Source: Aliiroseovarius marinus (GTDB lineage Bacteria; Pseudomonadota; Alphaproteobacteria; Rhodobacterales; Rhodobacteraceae). From it: a DNA stretch of 64,000 nucleotides. Made by a program: the position numbers and the translations under genes. Location of the stretch: contig NZ_SAIT01000003.1 in assembly GCF_004360145.1 (NCBI RefSeq), forward strand, positions 395,907-459,906, in the 5' to 3' direction. Below the pieces are notes generated by a model that saw nothing but the letters and a program-made list of their open reading frames with translations, ran no database searches and was not told where the DNA came from. Positions 26,535 through 35,600 of the stretch are shown here, in pieces (within the stretch, counting starts at the first letter, position 1; each line of letters begins with the position of its first letter).

Positions 26535-26601
26535 TCTGACCCCCAATTCACACTTCCCTAACGGTTAGGGCAAAGGCCGCGGCGAGACAATCGAAAAGTT
26601 A

Positions 26602-26616
26602 GAACATTACAGGAAC
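26602..26616 (-). promoter_or_regulatory. LexA (SOS) box of uvrA
   Basis: GAAC-ATTACAG-GAAC is an exact match to the alphaproteobacterial LexA target GAAC-N7-GAAC (GTTC-N7-GTTC on the other strand), 68 bp before the uvrA ATG. Confidence 0.85.
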
Positions 26617-26638
26617 AAGCTGACAGCCACTGACGGGA

Positions 26639-26667
26639 TTGACTTAACATTCATATTATTGAATATT
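26639..26667 (+). promoter_or_regulatory. Rhodanese promoter containing an ATTC-N8-GAAT (SqrR/BigR-type) operator
   Basis: TTGACT (26639-26644) and AATATT (26662-26667), 17 bp apart, form the promoter. Between them ATTC (26649-26652), eight bases, GAAT (26661-26664) matches the palindrome bound by the persulfide-sensing repressor SqrR of Rhodobacter capsulatus. A repressor there would cover the promoter spacer and the -10. Confidence 0.65.
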
Positions 26668-26746
26668 TAATCCGTGAAAGAGTTGATCTGCGCGCGCTGT
26701 CCTCTATATCCCTTCTCAAGACGCGCAAGCGAAATAGGAGCATGAC

Positions 26747-27100
26747 ATGTTTGGTTTCATGATGGGCGGGGCGAAAATGGATCCCCGCGAGGCGGTCGCG
26801 AAAGTCCTTGCAGGCGAGATCAACCTGATCGACGTACGCGACCATGGCGAAGTGCAGATGACCGGCAAAGCCAAGGGCGCCGTGGTGGTGCCCCTGTCCG
26901 TGATGCCGTTTCAGTGCGACCCGAAAGGGCCGGACTTCAACAAAGACATCGACACCTCGAAACCCGTGGCGCTGTACTGCGCATCCGGAGCACGTTCAGC
27001 GCAAGGCGCGCAGGTGTTGAAACGTCTGGGCTTTGACGAGGTATATAACATCGGGGGCTTGGGTCACTGGCATCAAGCCGGTGGAGAAATCACCCGCTAA
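26747..27100 (+). CDS. Rhodanese-like sulfurtransferase
   Basis: A 117-residue single-domain rhodanese. The active-site loop CASGARS (Cys near residue 83) carries the persulfide. LIDVRDHGEVQMTGKAKGA and the final YNIGGLGHWHQAGGEI are family marks. It has no signal peptide after the short MFGFMMGGAKM start, so it is probably cytoplasmic. Its promoter contains an ATTC-N8-GAAT operator, which points to induction by sulfide or persulfide. It is divergent from uvrA and monocistronic, with its own terminator. Confidence 0.88.
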   Translation: MFGFMMGGAKMDPREAVAKVLAGEINLIDVRDHGEVQMTGKAKGAVVVPLSVMPFQCDPKGPDFNKDIDTSKPVALYCASGARSAQGAQVLKRLGFDEVYNIGGLGHWHQAGGEITR

Positions 27101-27126
27101 GACACCCTTCCCTTTAACGAAATGAG

Positions 27127-27157
27127 AACCGCGCTGGTTTTGCCAAGCGCGGTTTTT
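27127..27157 (+). terminator. Terminator of the rhodanese gene
   Basis: AACCGCGCT (27127-27135) pairs with AGCGCGGTT (27146-27154), extended inward by GG/CC, and runs into TTTTT. Confidence 0.85.
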
Positions 27158-27205
27158 CTTTGCCCAGCACTCATTCACCCCAATGGTTGACTGACCAGTC
27201 GCACC

Positions 27206-27562
27206 ATGTTATTCATCCATATGGTTGAACGAAATGATACGGACCATCTGTCCACGGTTTTGAAGGCGACATCAGACCCTAAACGCCGATCCATCCTGAC
27301 ACTGCTCGCACAGGAAGGACCGCTTCGGATTACGGATATCGCCGCGCGTTTTGACATCAGTCTGAACGCGGTCTCGAAGCACATCAAAGTGCTGGAAGCC
27401 GCAGGGCTGGTGACGCGCCGCACCGAATGGCGCGAACATCTGATCGAGGTTCAGATGGGCCCACTTTCACTTGTCGATCAATGGTTTAACGAACTCCGGT
27501 CGATCTGGGCGCTGCGCCTGGACGCCCTTGAAGCTGCCCTGAAGGAGGACGACAATGACTGA
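27206..27562 (+). CDS. ArsR family transcriptional regulator
   Basis: A 118-residue winged-helix repressor with the ArsR fold: LKATSDPKRRSILTLLAQEGPLRI, the recognition helix in ISLNAVSKHIKVLEAAGLV, and the wing TRRTEWREHLIEV. There are no cysteines, so it is neither a thiol-based metal sensor nor the SqrR protein. Starts at 27206 and 27221 (MVERND) both lack a Shine-Dalgarno. A possible TTGACT at 27187 would favour the later one as a nearly leaderless mRNA. It overlaps the SRPBCC gene by 8 nt, a common pairing in which the regulator controls its partner. Confidence 0.87.
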   Translation: MLFIHMVERNDTDHLSTVLKATSDPKRRSILTLLAQEGPLRITDIAARFDISLNAVSKHIKVLEAAGLVTRRTEWREHLIEVQMGPLSLVDQWFNELRSIWALRLDALEAALKEDDND

Positions 27563-27986
27563 GCTTTCCCTTGAAATCACCCGCCACATCCCGCACCCAC
27601 CCGAGCGCGTTTTTGACGCTTGGCTGGACCCGAATATGTTGGCGAAATTCATGGTGCCCGGCCCGGGCGTGACCATTCCCGAAGCCAAGGTCGACCCGAA
27701 GGTGGGCGGTCAATTCCTGATCATGATGCGTGTGCCCGAGGCAGGCGACCTGCCCCATACGGGCGCGTATCGCGTGATCGACCGCCCCAACCAACTGGCT
27801 TTCACGTGGGTCTCACAAAACAGCCAAGAGGATTCGGTCGTCACGCTCGACTTCGCGCCGAAAGACGGCGGCACCGACCTGACCCTGCGCCATGTTCGCT
27901 TTCCAACTGAGCAAAGCCGCGACGATCATAACGGAGGCTGGAGTCGCATTCTGGACGCACTTGCCGGGCTTGAAGTCGCGGCGTGA
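27555..27986 (+). CDS. SRPBCC (AHSA1-like) domain protein
   Basis: A 143-residue protein with the START/Bet v1-like helix-grip fold: ITRHIPHPPERVFDAWLDPNML at the start, the VGGQFLI strand, the DRPNQLAFTW strand and the C-terminal helix SRDDHNGGWSRILDALAGL. AHSA1-type proteins bind hydrophobic ligands or activate chaperones; those found next to ArsR regulators are mostly uncharacterised. It is translationally coupled to the ArsR gene by an 8-nt overlap. Confidence 0.83.
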   Translation: MTELSLEITRHIPHPPERVFDAWLDPNMLAKFMVPGPGVTIPEAKVDPKVGGQFLIMMRVPEAGDLPHTGAYRVIDRPNQLAFTWVSQNSQEDSVVTLDFAPKDGGTDLTLRHVRFPTEQSRDDHNGGWSRILDALAGLEVAA

Positions 27987-28004
27987 TCCATCGGAAAATG
28001 CAAA

Positions 28005-28033
28005 AAAAGGCCGGGCGATTGACCCGGCCTTTT
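28005..28033. terminator. Bidirectional terminator between the SRPBCC gene and lpd
   Basis: AAAAGGCCGGG (28005-28015) and CCCGGCCTTTT (28023-28033) form an 11-bp stem with A and T runs on the two sides. Confidence 0.88.
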
Positions 28034-28052
28034 CTTATTAATTCACAGCAGC

Positions 28053-29447
28053 TTACATGTGGATGACACGGTCGTAAGCGTCCAACACAGCCTCGTGCAT
28101 GCTTTCCGAGATTGTCGGGTGCGGGAAGACCGTATGCATCAACTCTTCCTCGGTGGTTTCCAGCGTCTTGCCGACCACGTATCCCTGGATCATCTCGGTC
28201 ACTTCCGGGCCAACCATATGGGCGCCCAGCAGCTCGCCGGTTTTCGCGTCGAACACGGTTTTGATCATGCCCTCAGGGTCGCCCATGGCAATGGCCTTAC
28301 CGTTGCCGATGAACGGGAAGCGACCGACCTTGATGTCATAACCCTGCTCTTTCGCCTTGGCTTCCGACAGGCCGACCGAGGCGACCTGCGGGTGACAATA
28401 GGTACAGCCCGGAATGCTTTCCGGTTTCACCGGGTGAGCGTGCAGACCGGCGATCAGCTCGGCCACCATCACGCCTTCATGGCTGGCTTTGTGGGCAAGC
28501 CACGGCGCACCGGCGATGTCACCGATCGCATAAAGACCATCCACGCCAGTCCGGCAATGCGCGTCGGTCACAACGTGGGTGCGGTCGATCTTCACGCCGA
28601 GCGCTTCCAGACCCAGACCTTCCACATTGCCGACGATGCCAACGGCGGAAATGACGGTGTCGAACTCTTGCTTCTCGACCTTGCCGCCAACTTCGATATG
28701 GGCGGTGACTTTGCCTTTGGCGCGGTCCAGCTGCTTGACCATGGCTTTCTCCATGATCTTCATGCCTTGCTTGACGAAGGACTTCTTGGCGAAGGCCGAG
28801 ATCTCGGCGTCTTCCACAGGCAGCACGCGGTCCATCACTTCGACCACGGTGGTGTCTGCGCCCAAGGTGTTGAAGAAGCTTGCAAATTCGATCCCGATTG
28901 CACCGGAACCGATGACCAGAAGCTTCTTCGGCATGCGCGGCGGGTTCAAAGCGTGCTTGTAGGTCCAGACCAGATCGCCGTCAGCTTCCAGCCCGGGCAG
29001 TTCGCGGGCACGGGCGCCGGTAGCCAGAACGATGTTCTTGGCGGTCAGCTCTTCGGTGCCTTTCTCGGTCTTGACCGAGACCTTGCCCTTGGCGGGGATC
29101 GTTGCCTCGCCCATCACCACGGTGACTTTATTCTTCTTCATCAGGTGGCCAATGCCGCCCGACAGCTGCGCCGCCACGCCGCGCGAGCGCTTCACGATGG
29201 CGGGCAGATCATAATCGATGTTGCCAGCGGACAGGCCAAATTCCTTGGCGCGGTGCATCAGGTGGAAAACTTCGGCCGAGCGCAGAAGCGCTTTGGTGGG
29301 GATACAGCCCCAGTTCAGGCAGATACCGCCCAGATGCTCGCGTTCGATGATGGCCACCTTCTGGCCTAGTTGAGCGGCCCGAATGGCTGCAACATAACCG
29401 CCCGGCCCTGCGCCGATCACGATCGTATCATAACTCTGTCCTGCCAT
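28053..29447 (-). CDS. lpdA: Dihydrolipoyl dehydrogenase
   Basis: A 464-residue FAD flavoenzyme that reoxidises dihydrolipoamide in 2-oxoacid dehydrogenase complexes. FAD motif GAGPGGY (12-18); redox pair C43/C48 in GGICLNWGCIPTK; NAD motif GSGAIGIEFASFF near 182; C-terminal catalytic His in HPTISE. GGAGGAG lies before the ATG at 29447. It is not next to any E1 or E2 gene here, so it may be a shared subunit. The upstream region carries a 13-bp direct repeat and a dyad, which may control it. Confidence 0.94.
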   Translation of the reverse strand: MAGQSYDTIVIGAGPGGYVAAIRAAQLGQKVAIIEREHLGGICLNWGCIPTKALLRSAEVFHLMHRAKEFGLSAGNIDYDLPAIVKRSRGVAAQLSGGIGHLMKKNKVTVVMGEATIPAKGKVSVKTEKGTEELTAKNIVLATGARARELPGLEADGDLVWTYKHALNPPRMPKKLLVIGSGAIGIEFASFFNTLGADTTVVEVMDRVLPVEDAEISAFAKKSFVKQGMKIMEKAMVKQLDRAKGKVTAHIEVGGKVEKQEFDTVISAVGIVGNVEGLGLEALGVKIDRTHVVTDAHCRTGVDGLYAIGDIAGAPWLAHKASHEGVMVAELIAGLHAHPVKPESIPGCTYCHPQVASVGLSEAKAKEQGYDIKVGRFPFIGNGKAIAMGDPEGMIKTVFDAKTGELLGAHMVGPEVTEMIQGYVVGKTLETTEEELMHTVFPHPTISESMHEAVLDAYDRVIHM

Positions 29448-29470
29448 CGGTGGCTCCTCCTTTTTCAAGA

Positions 29471-29488
29471 TAGTTTGGCATTAAACTA
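29471..29488 (-). promoter_or_regulatory. Inverted repeat in the lpd leader
   Basis: TAGTTT-GGCATT-AAACTA is a perfect 6+6 inverted repeat 24 bp before the lpd ATG, close to where the promoter or the transcript start should be. Confidence 0.35.
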
Positions 29489-29510
29489 TTTCGTTCAACG
29501 GATCAATTAC

Positions 29511-29545
29511 CTCAGCGAAACCCTGCTATTCGCTCAGCGAAACCC
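29511..29545. repeat. Direct repeat CTCAGCGAAACCC (x2) upstream of lpd
   Basis: The 13-mer CTCAGCGAAACCC occurs at 29511-29523 and 29533-29545, spaced exactly 22 bp start to start (about two helical turns), in the gap between DUF924 and lpd. This spacing suggests tandem binding of one factor on the same face of the DNA. Confidence 0.5.
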
Positions 29546-29558
29546 GGGAAATGCGCGT

Positions 29559-30143
29559 CTATTCTTGTTCATCTTGTAGCTCGTGCAAGATATGGCCATA
29601 GCCGCCATCGCGGATAAATTCATCCTCCTCGGCGCTACTGACACGCCCAAGCGCCTGATTTCGATAGGGAAAACGGCCAAAACGGTGAATGATCTCGCGA
29701 TGCACACGGGCGTGAAGCGTATCCCCCTCGCCGCGCGGATCAGACATGCGGTCTTGCATCAATTCGATGCAACGCTCCTGCATTGCCATCTCTTCGCTGT
29801 GCATGAAGGGCATATAAAAGAATTGTCGGGTCGGCAGATCGATCTGCAAATCAAGCCCATTATCGATTGCGCGCTCGGCGCATGAAAGCGCTACTGCGTC
29901 CGTCGCAAAGGACCGCGCATCGCCGCGAAACATATTCCGCGGGAACTGGTCGGTCAGGATCAGAAAGCCCAACGCGCCCTCAGCTGTGTCTTGCCAGTGG
30001 TCCAGCGCCCCGGTGCGCGCAGCCTCCCAACTGGGCAGGAATCTGTCGCGGATGGCGTTATCCAGTTCTTCCGTGCCGTTATACCAGCCCTCGGGCCCGG
30101 TATCGTCGACCCAGAAACGAATGATGTTCTGTGCAGTGGCCAT
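29559..30143 (-). CDS. DUF924 family protein
   Basis: A 194-residue all-helical protein of the DUF924 (tetratricopeptide-like) family, with IIRFWVDDTGPEGWY at the start, GFLILTDQFPRNMFRGDARSFATD and FFYMPFMHSEEMAMQE, all strongly conserved in the family. No catalytic role is established. The start at 30143 (MATAQN) has GGGAGGAC upstream. It may be co-transcribed with the MFS gene, which ends 10 bp from the region upstream of it. Confidence 0.82.
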   Translation of the reverse strand: MATAQNIIRFWVDDTGPEGWYNGTEELDNAIRDRFLPSWEAARTGALDHWQDTAEGALGFLILTDQFPRNMFRGDARSFATDAVALSCAERAIDNGLDLQIDLPTRQFFYMPFMHSEEMAMQERCIELMQDRMSDPRGEGDTLHARVHREIIHRFGRFPYRNQALGRVSSAEEDEFIRDGGYGHILHELQDEQE

Positions 30144-30200
30144 GCAGTCCTCCCGTACTGTTAACCCTAACGGGCCGGGAGAACTCTGCAAGCCCTGCGA

Positions 30201-31460
30201 TCAGCTCTCGTCTTCGTCGCTTGCTTCTGCCTCTTCCGCCCAGAATTCCTGCGCCATGTCGACTGCCACGGGGGAGGCAGCAGGCGCCATGGTCACGAAT
30301 GCACCGGTATCTTCCGGCGCAGGTGCCGACCGCTGGGTCGAGCGCCACAGGCCATAAGCCAGAAGCGCCAGAAGCAGGACGGCCATATAAGACCAGAAGC
30401 CGCTGGGCCCCACGACTCCCATCACCCAACCCGAGATGATCGGGCCTGCGATGGCGCCAATCCCGTTGATGAAGATCAGACCGGCCGAGGCGGCCGGCAT
30501 ATCGTCGGGCTCTAGGAAGTCGTTCACATAAGCCAGAAGCAGCGCGTAAAGCGGGTTGGTCATACCGCCCATCAGGAAAGCCGCAGCCAGAAGTACGGTG
30601 TAGTTTGACGACAAAAACACCGGTAGGAACCCTGCCCCGGCGGCCACTGCCGTGACGATGAGGATCAGGAAACGGCGATCCATCCGATCCGAGATCCAGC
30701 CGATTGGATACTGCAGCACCAGCCCGCCTATATAGAAGGTCGACACAAAGCCCGAGATCTGCGCGACGCTCAGCCCAGCTTGCTGCCCAAAGACCGAGGC
30801 CATGCCGAACTGCGCCGCGAACACGCCGCCAAGAATGAAGAAACCCACACAGCCCAGCGGAGAGATCGTGTAAAGCTCGCGCAGGCTAAGACCTTTGGTG
30901 GTTTCAAAGGCCGGCGTTGGGTTCACGGACAAAAGGATCGGCGCGAAGGCAATCGACACCAGCACCGAGGGAATGATGAACAGGATGAAATCCTGCGGAT
31001 CCCCAAGTACCAACAGGCCTTGCGCCGCGATAATCCCGACCATCTGCACAAACATATAAAGCGACAGGGCTTTGCCGCGGTTCGCGTTATCAGCCGCGTT
31101 GTTTAGCCAGCTTTCGGCGGTGACATACACGCCCGAGAAGCAGAACCCGACCACGACGCGTAGAAGCGTCCAGGCAATCGGATCGTTCATTGCCGGGTAC
31201 AGGATCAGAACGGCCGAGATGAAGGATCCCAGCGCCGCGAAGACCCGAACATGGCCGACACGGCGGATCATGGTCGGCGCCATGCGCGATCCGAACAGGA
31301 AGCCAGCAAAATAACCGGACATGACAAGCGACAGCTCGAAGGTTGAAAAGCCCTCAAGCCCACCACGAATACCCAACAGCGTGCCCTGCACACCGTTGCC
31401 AACCATCAAAAGCATGACGCCCAACAACAGCGCCCAAGAGCTTGCCAGAACCTGAAGCAT
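30201..31460 (-). CDS. MFS transporter (YcaD-like)
   Basis: A 419-residue inner-membrane carrier with about 12 membrane helices in two halves. The conserved MFS loop GSRMAPTMIRRVGHVRVFA (between TM2 and TM3) and the mirrored PIGWISDRMDRRFLI (between TM8 and TM9) are visible. The C-terminus is a cytoplasmic acidic tail (EEAEASDEDES). It resembles the YcaD branch, whose substrates are unknown. Neighbours (DUF924, queA) give no clue to the substrate. Confidence 0.85.
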   Translation of the reverse strand: MLQVLASSWALLLGVMLLMVGNGVQGTLLGIRGGLEGFSTFELSLVMSGYFAGFLFGSRMAPTMIRRVGHVRVFAALGSFISAVLILYPAMNDPIAWTLLRVVVGFCFSGVYVTAESWLNNAADNANRGKALSLYMFVQMVGIIAAQGLLVLGDPQDFILFIIPSVLVSIAFAPILLSVNPTPAFETTKGLSLRELYTISPLGCVGFFILGGVFAAQFGMASVFGQQAGLSVAQISGFVSTFYIGGLVLQYPIGWISDRMDRRFLILIVTAVAAGAGFLPVFLSSNYTVLLAAAFLMGGMTNPLYALLLAYVNDFLEPDDMPAASAGLIFINGIGAIAGPIISGWVMGVVGPSGFWSYMAVLLLALLAYGLWRSTQRSAPAPEDTGAFVTMAPAASPVAVDMAQEFWAEEAEASDEDES

Positions 31461-31552
31461 GAAACCCTCCGCCAGTCCGAGAGGTTCAGTGTAGCCGAAG
31501 GCGCTGTCCGGAAAACGCTTTTTCGCGACCTTACGGGGTCGCGTTCCGGCCT

Positions 31553-32614
31553 CTACGCCCCCTTGGGCAGCAGAAGCGAGCTGTCGCCGTAAGAAAAGAA
31601 GCGGTATTTCTCAGCGATCGCATGGGCATACACATCGCGCATCCGCTCGGTCCCCATCATCGCAGACACCAGCATCATCAGCGTCGATTTCGGCAGGTGG
31701 AAGTTGGTCATCAGCCCGGCGGCGATTGAGAAATCGAAGCCCGGGGTAATGAAAATATCGGTCTCGCCGGTCCAAAGCGCGATCTGCCCCTTCTTCACCG
31801 CTGCGCTTTCGATCAGGCGCAACGCGGTGGTGCCAACCGGAATCACGCGCCCACCTGCCACAAGGGTCGCGTTGATTTCGTCTGCCGCGTTTTGGCTGAC
31901 CTCGCCCCATTCGGCGTGCATCTTGTGTTTCGAGACGTCATCGACCTTCACCGGCAGGAAAGTGCCTGCCCCCACATGAAGCGTAACATGGGTAAGCCCC
32001 ACGCCCATCGCTTCGATCTTCGTCAGCAAATCCTCATCAAAATGCAGCGACGCCGTGGGCGCAGCGACGGCTCCGGTGTTGCGGGCAAAGACGGTCTGGT
32101 AGTCTTCATTGTCTTGCTCGTCCGCCGCGCGTTTGGCGGCAATATAGGGCGGCAAGGGCATCTTGCCTGCCTCGGCAATCGCCACGTCAAACGCGTCACC
32201 TTCTAGATTGAATCGCAGTACAGCCTGATCGTCGTCGCGCCCCAAGAACTCGGCGCTCAGCGCGTCCGAGAACGCGATCACGTCGCCCTCTTTCAACTTT
32301 CGCAGTGGCTTCGCCATGGCGTGCCATTGACCCTGCCCATCCGGCGACAGAAGCGTGACTTCGATATTGGCAACGCCTTCGCCGGGCGCTTGCCCCGGAC
32401 GGGTGCGTGTGCCGAACAGACGGCCCGGGATCACCTTGGTGTCGTTCAGGATCAACCGATCCCCCGGGCGCAACCACTCGGTCAGGTCACCCACATGGGC
32501 GTCGGTTAGGCTGTCCGGTGTCGCCACCAACAGGCGGCTCGCGGTGCGCGGACGCACGGGGCGTGTCGCGATCAGCTCTTCCGGCAGTTCAAAGTCAAAA
32601 TCACTCAGTTTCAT
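31553..32614 (-). CDS. queA: tRNA preQ1(34) S-adenosylmethionine ribosyltransferase-isomerase
   Basis: A 353-residue enzyme that transfers the ribosyl part of SAM to preQ1 in the tRNA wobble position, forming epoxyqueuosine. Characteristic blocks are [15 protein letters not shown] (2-18), [19 protein letters not shown], the [20 protein letters not shown] segment, [12 protein letters not shown] and the C-terminal [15 protein letters not shown]. The start at 32614 (MKLSDFDF) matches the family. It lies between the MFS gene and the AsmA-like gene, all on one strand. Confidence 0.93.
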   Translation of the reverse strand: MKLSDFDFELPEELIATRPVRPRTASRLLVATPDSLTDAHVGDLTEWLRPGDRLILNDTKVIPGRLFGTRTRPGQAPGEGVANIEVTLLSPDGQGQWHAMAKPLRKLKEGDVIAFSDALSAEFLGRDDDQAVLRFNLEGDAFDVAIAEAGKMPLPPYIAAKRAADEQDNEDYQTVFARNTGAVAAPTASLHFDEDLLTKIEAMGVGLTHVTLHVGAGTFLPVKVDDVSKHKMHAEWGEVSQNAADEINATLVAGGRVIPVGTTALRLIESAAVKKGQIALWTGETDIFITPGFDFSIAAGLMTNFHLPKSTLMMLVSAMMGTERMRDVYAHAIAEKYRFFSYGDSSLLLPKGA

Positions 32615-32650
32615 GGCCGCGCACATAGGTCTGATCCGCGCAAAGGTCAA

Positions 32651-35600
32651 TCATTCGGGACGCGGTGGCGGGTCACGGCGGAAAATGTCACGGAAAAAGC
32701 CCGGTGTGAACACCGACAGCGGATTGACCGAGACGTCGGGCGCGGACGCCGTGCCACCCAGTTGATAATTGAACCCGACAAGCCCTTCCCCCTTGCGGGC
32801 AAAAATACGCCCGGCCGAGTTCACCGCATAGAAGGGCGAAATCACCCCTTGCATCTGCATCCGCTCGGAGCCGAGATAATAATAGCCATCCATCGAAATC
32901 CCCATCGAATGCCCCGAGGCCGAGCTTTCGTAGATCGTCACCTTCTCGGGATCCAGACGGAAGCGCGCGTTTACATCGGTGAACGGGATGCCCTGCCCCC
33001 CCAATTGCTGCAACAATCCGATCACCGAGATCGCGGACAGAAGCTCGGCCATGGCAGGCGCGTCGTGGACGTCGATATTGTCGGTGATGGTCAGGCTACC
33101 TTCGTAAACGCCCTTCCCACCAGCGGGCGTCAGGATCAGCTCCATCTTGCCGCCTTTTGCGGATTTGAACAGGCCCGCTTCGCGCATGACCCGCCCTGCA
33201 TTGCGCGCCTTGATACGGAATGCTGTGCCGTTTGGTTGGGGGGCCGTAACACCCCGAATAACCGGCTTACCCGAGACACGCCCCTCGAACCGCCCTGACA
33301 GGCCGGTGGCCCCGCTGGTTAGTTCGGCTTCAAACGGCGTCAGCACAATACCTTCCGCGATCGTCAGTCGGTCCAGCTTCAGATTGATAGGGGTGTCGCC
33401 TTGGGATCCGCCGCTTCCCCGGTTCGCGCCCACCGTTGCGCCGCGCAGGTCAATCGTGCCGCCATTGACGGTCACGGCAACCGGCACCCCGTCGCCGCGC
33501 CCGGTCAGCGTCACCTGAGCATCCAGCCATCCGCCCAGCTTGACCCGGTCAAAGACGGCCGTGTCAAACCCACCTTCCGGATGCAGGTTGATCCGCCCTG
33601 CAGCAGAAAGCCCTGATGTCGTAAGCGCCAGCTGATCAATTTGCGGTACCGCGCCAAGGTCAGCGGTTAGTGTGATCTGCCCATCTGCCTCTTTGGGCTT
33701 GGACCAGCCTAGGGGCGGAATGGACAAAGCCACGCCTTTCAAGTCGCCCTCAAGCGTCAACCGGGGCGGAGCATCCTTGTTCAAAACAATCTTGTAGTCG
33801 CCGCGCCCTTCACCGCGCACTGTGCCCTCGGGCAGGCCGACCTTGAAGACCTCAAGCATCTGAGTGTTCAAAGGGAAACGCCCCGTAACGGTCGAGGGGC
33901 CCGTAGCTTTACCAGCCTCGAACGGCAGCTCCCAAAGGCCAGATAACGGCAGCCCTGACAGGGTGCCCTGCCCTCTAAGGCTTAACCCGGCCTCATCAAA
34001 GCGCATCGTCGCGTTGGGCAGTTTCAGCGCGTGGCCCGGAACGATCTTGGTGCTTTCGACATTTCGAAGATCAGCGCTCAAATCATAGGTTATGGCACTA
34101 CGGGGCGCCTGGGGCTGCATCTGAACGTCGACCCGCCCGCGCACCGTCGCGCGCCCTGTGGCCATGTCCGGCCCCATCTTGCCATCGCTTGTCCGGAACA
34201 CTTGGAACGGCTTCGAATTCAAAAGGTGAAGCGCCGCCGTCACGGGTCCCGAGACGGACAGATCGACCTCGGCCGGAACGGGGCGCACGGGAAGGTTGGG
34301 ATCCGCATCTGCCGGGCGCGGTTTACCCATCTTCGGAATGACAAACGTCGTCCCGCTAACATCCAGAACCCCAGCAATACGCCCATCTGGGCTGCGCGGG
34401 CGGACAACACCCCGATCCGCCACAACGGACAGGCGGCGGCCCTCGATCACCAGACGCCCATCCGCGTACTCGATGGGCTGCATGTTTTTCACCGCCCGGA
34501 TCGACATATCCTGATAGGACGCCGAGAGGTTCAGATGCGCGGGCGCGTCGCCTCGTTTGCGCCACGCAATGGCGACATCATGGAACTGCCCGCCCGAGAC
34601 ATTGTCGCGGATCCATGTCCTGACCCGCGCACTGCGCGCCTCGGGCCACAAGGCGACCACCTGATCCGGGGTGACTTTCTCGGCCCGGCTATCAAAGCCC
34701 AAGGACCACGCCCCGCCATCGACCGCGATCCGCCCTGATCCCGCAATGTGGCGATCTTCATGGGTGACATAGGCCTGCCCGATCTCTACCTCGAACGGAT
34801 CAAGTCGCAGACGGAAATCCGCCCCGCCTTGGCCCACAAGCACGGCCTCTTCGAACAGCTCTGACGGATTTAGCTTGGCCTCGGACAGTTGGACCTGCCC
34901 GATCATCTCGGTCGGCCAGCCGCCTGTCCAGCCACGCAGATAGGCGTGTCCTTCCGCGCTGGCTTGCACCCAATCCGACGACAGCGACATTTCCGAGAAG
35001 TCCATGCGCTCGCGTTCCGGGTCATAGTCGATGTAGACCCGGCCACCGTTGAATCGCGCGGGCTTGGCGCCCCCGTTCGGGGAAATCGCACCCGCGCCAA
35101 ACTCCAAGAACCCCGCCAGATCCGAGATCGCCCCCTCGTCATCCACCACCGTCAACAATTCGCCCGAGATCGGTGCGTCCACGACCCCAAGGAAGGTGAG
35201 AAGCGGCGTTTGCGCGGCGATATCTGCCGACAGCGCGTTCTTGAACCGCGCGGTAAACTCAGCCGCCGAAGAAGTCTTCGCGCTTCGGAACTCCAGCACG
35301 GTCTCGGCCAGTGTTTCGGTCTGATTGAAGACGTCGAAAGACACGGACATGCTGACATGCTCGGCATCTTGGGTGATGACCAACGCCCCGTCGGTCACCT
35401 GCCAGATCCGCCCAGTGCGTGCGTCTTCCAGCGTGATGGTCAGAGAGTCGGCGCGGATTTCATCCGTGTGGGACAACACGCCGTCTGCAAAGACCTGATC
35501 AATGCCATCCAGAAGGCTTGCGAAGTCGCCGCTTGCCCCGACCCCCTGCCCGAAACTAAGCGCAAAGGCACCGTCCGCTTGCCGCCGCACCGTGATTTGC

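Noticed and set aside
27206..27562. ArsR protein as the SqrR/BigR persulfide sensor for the rhodanese promoter
   Set aside because: It contains no cysteine, so it cannot form the sensing disulfide or tetrasulfide.
31524..31543. Hairpin CGCGACC-N6-GGTCGCG between the MFS gene and queA as a terminator
   Set aside because: On the minus strand, where both genes lie, it is followed by A rather than T residues.
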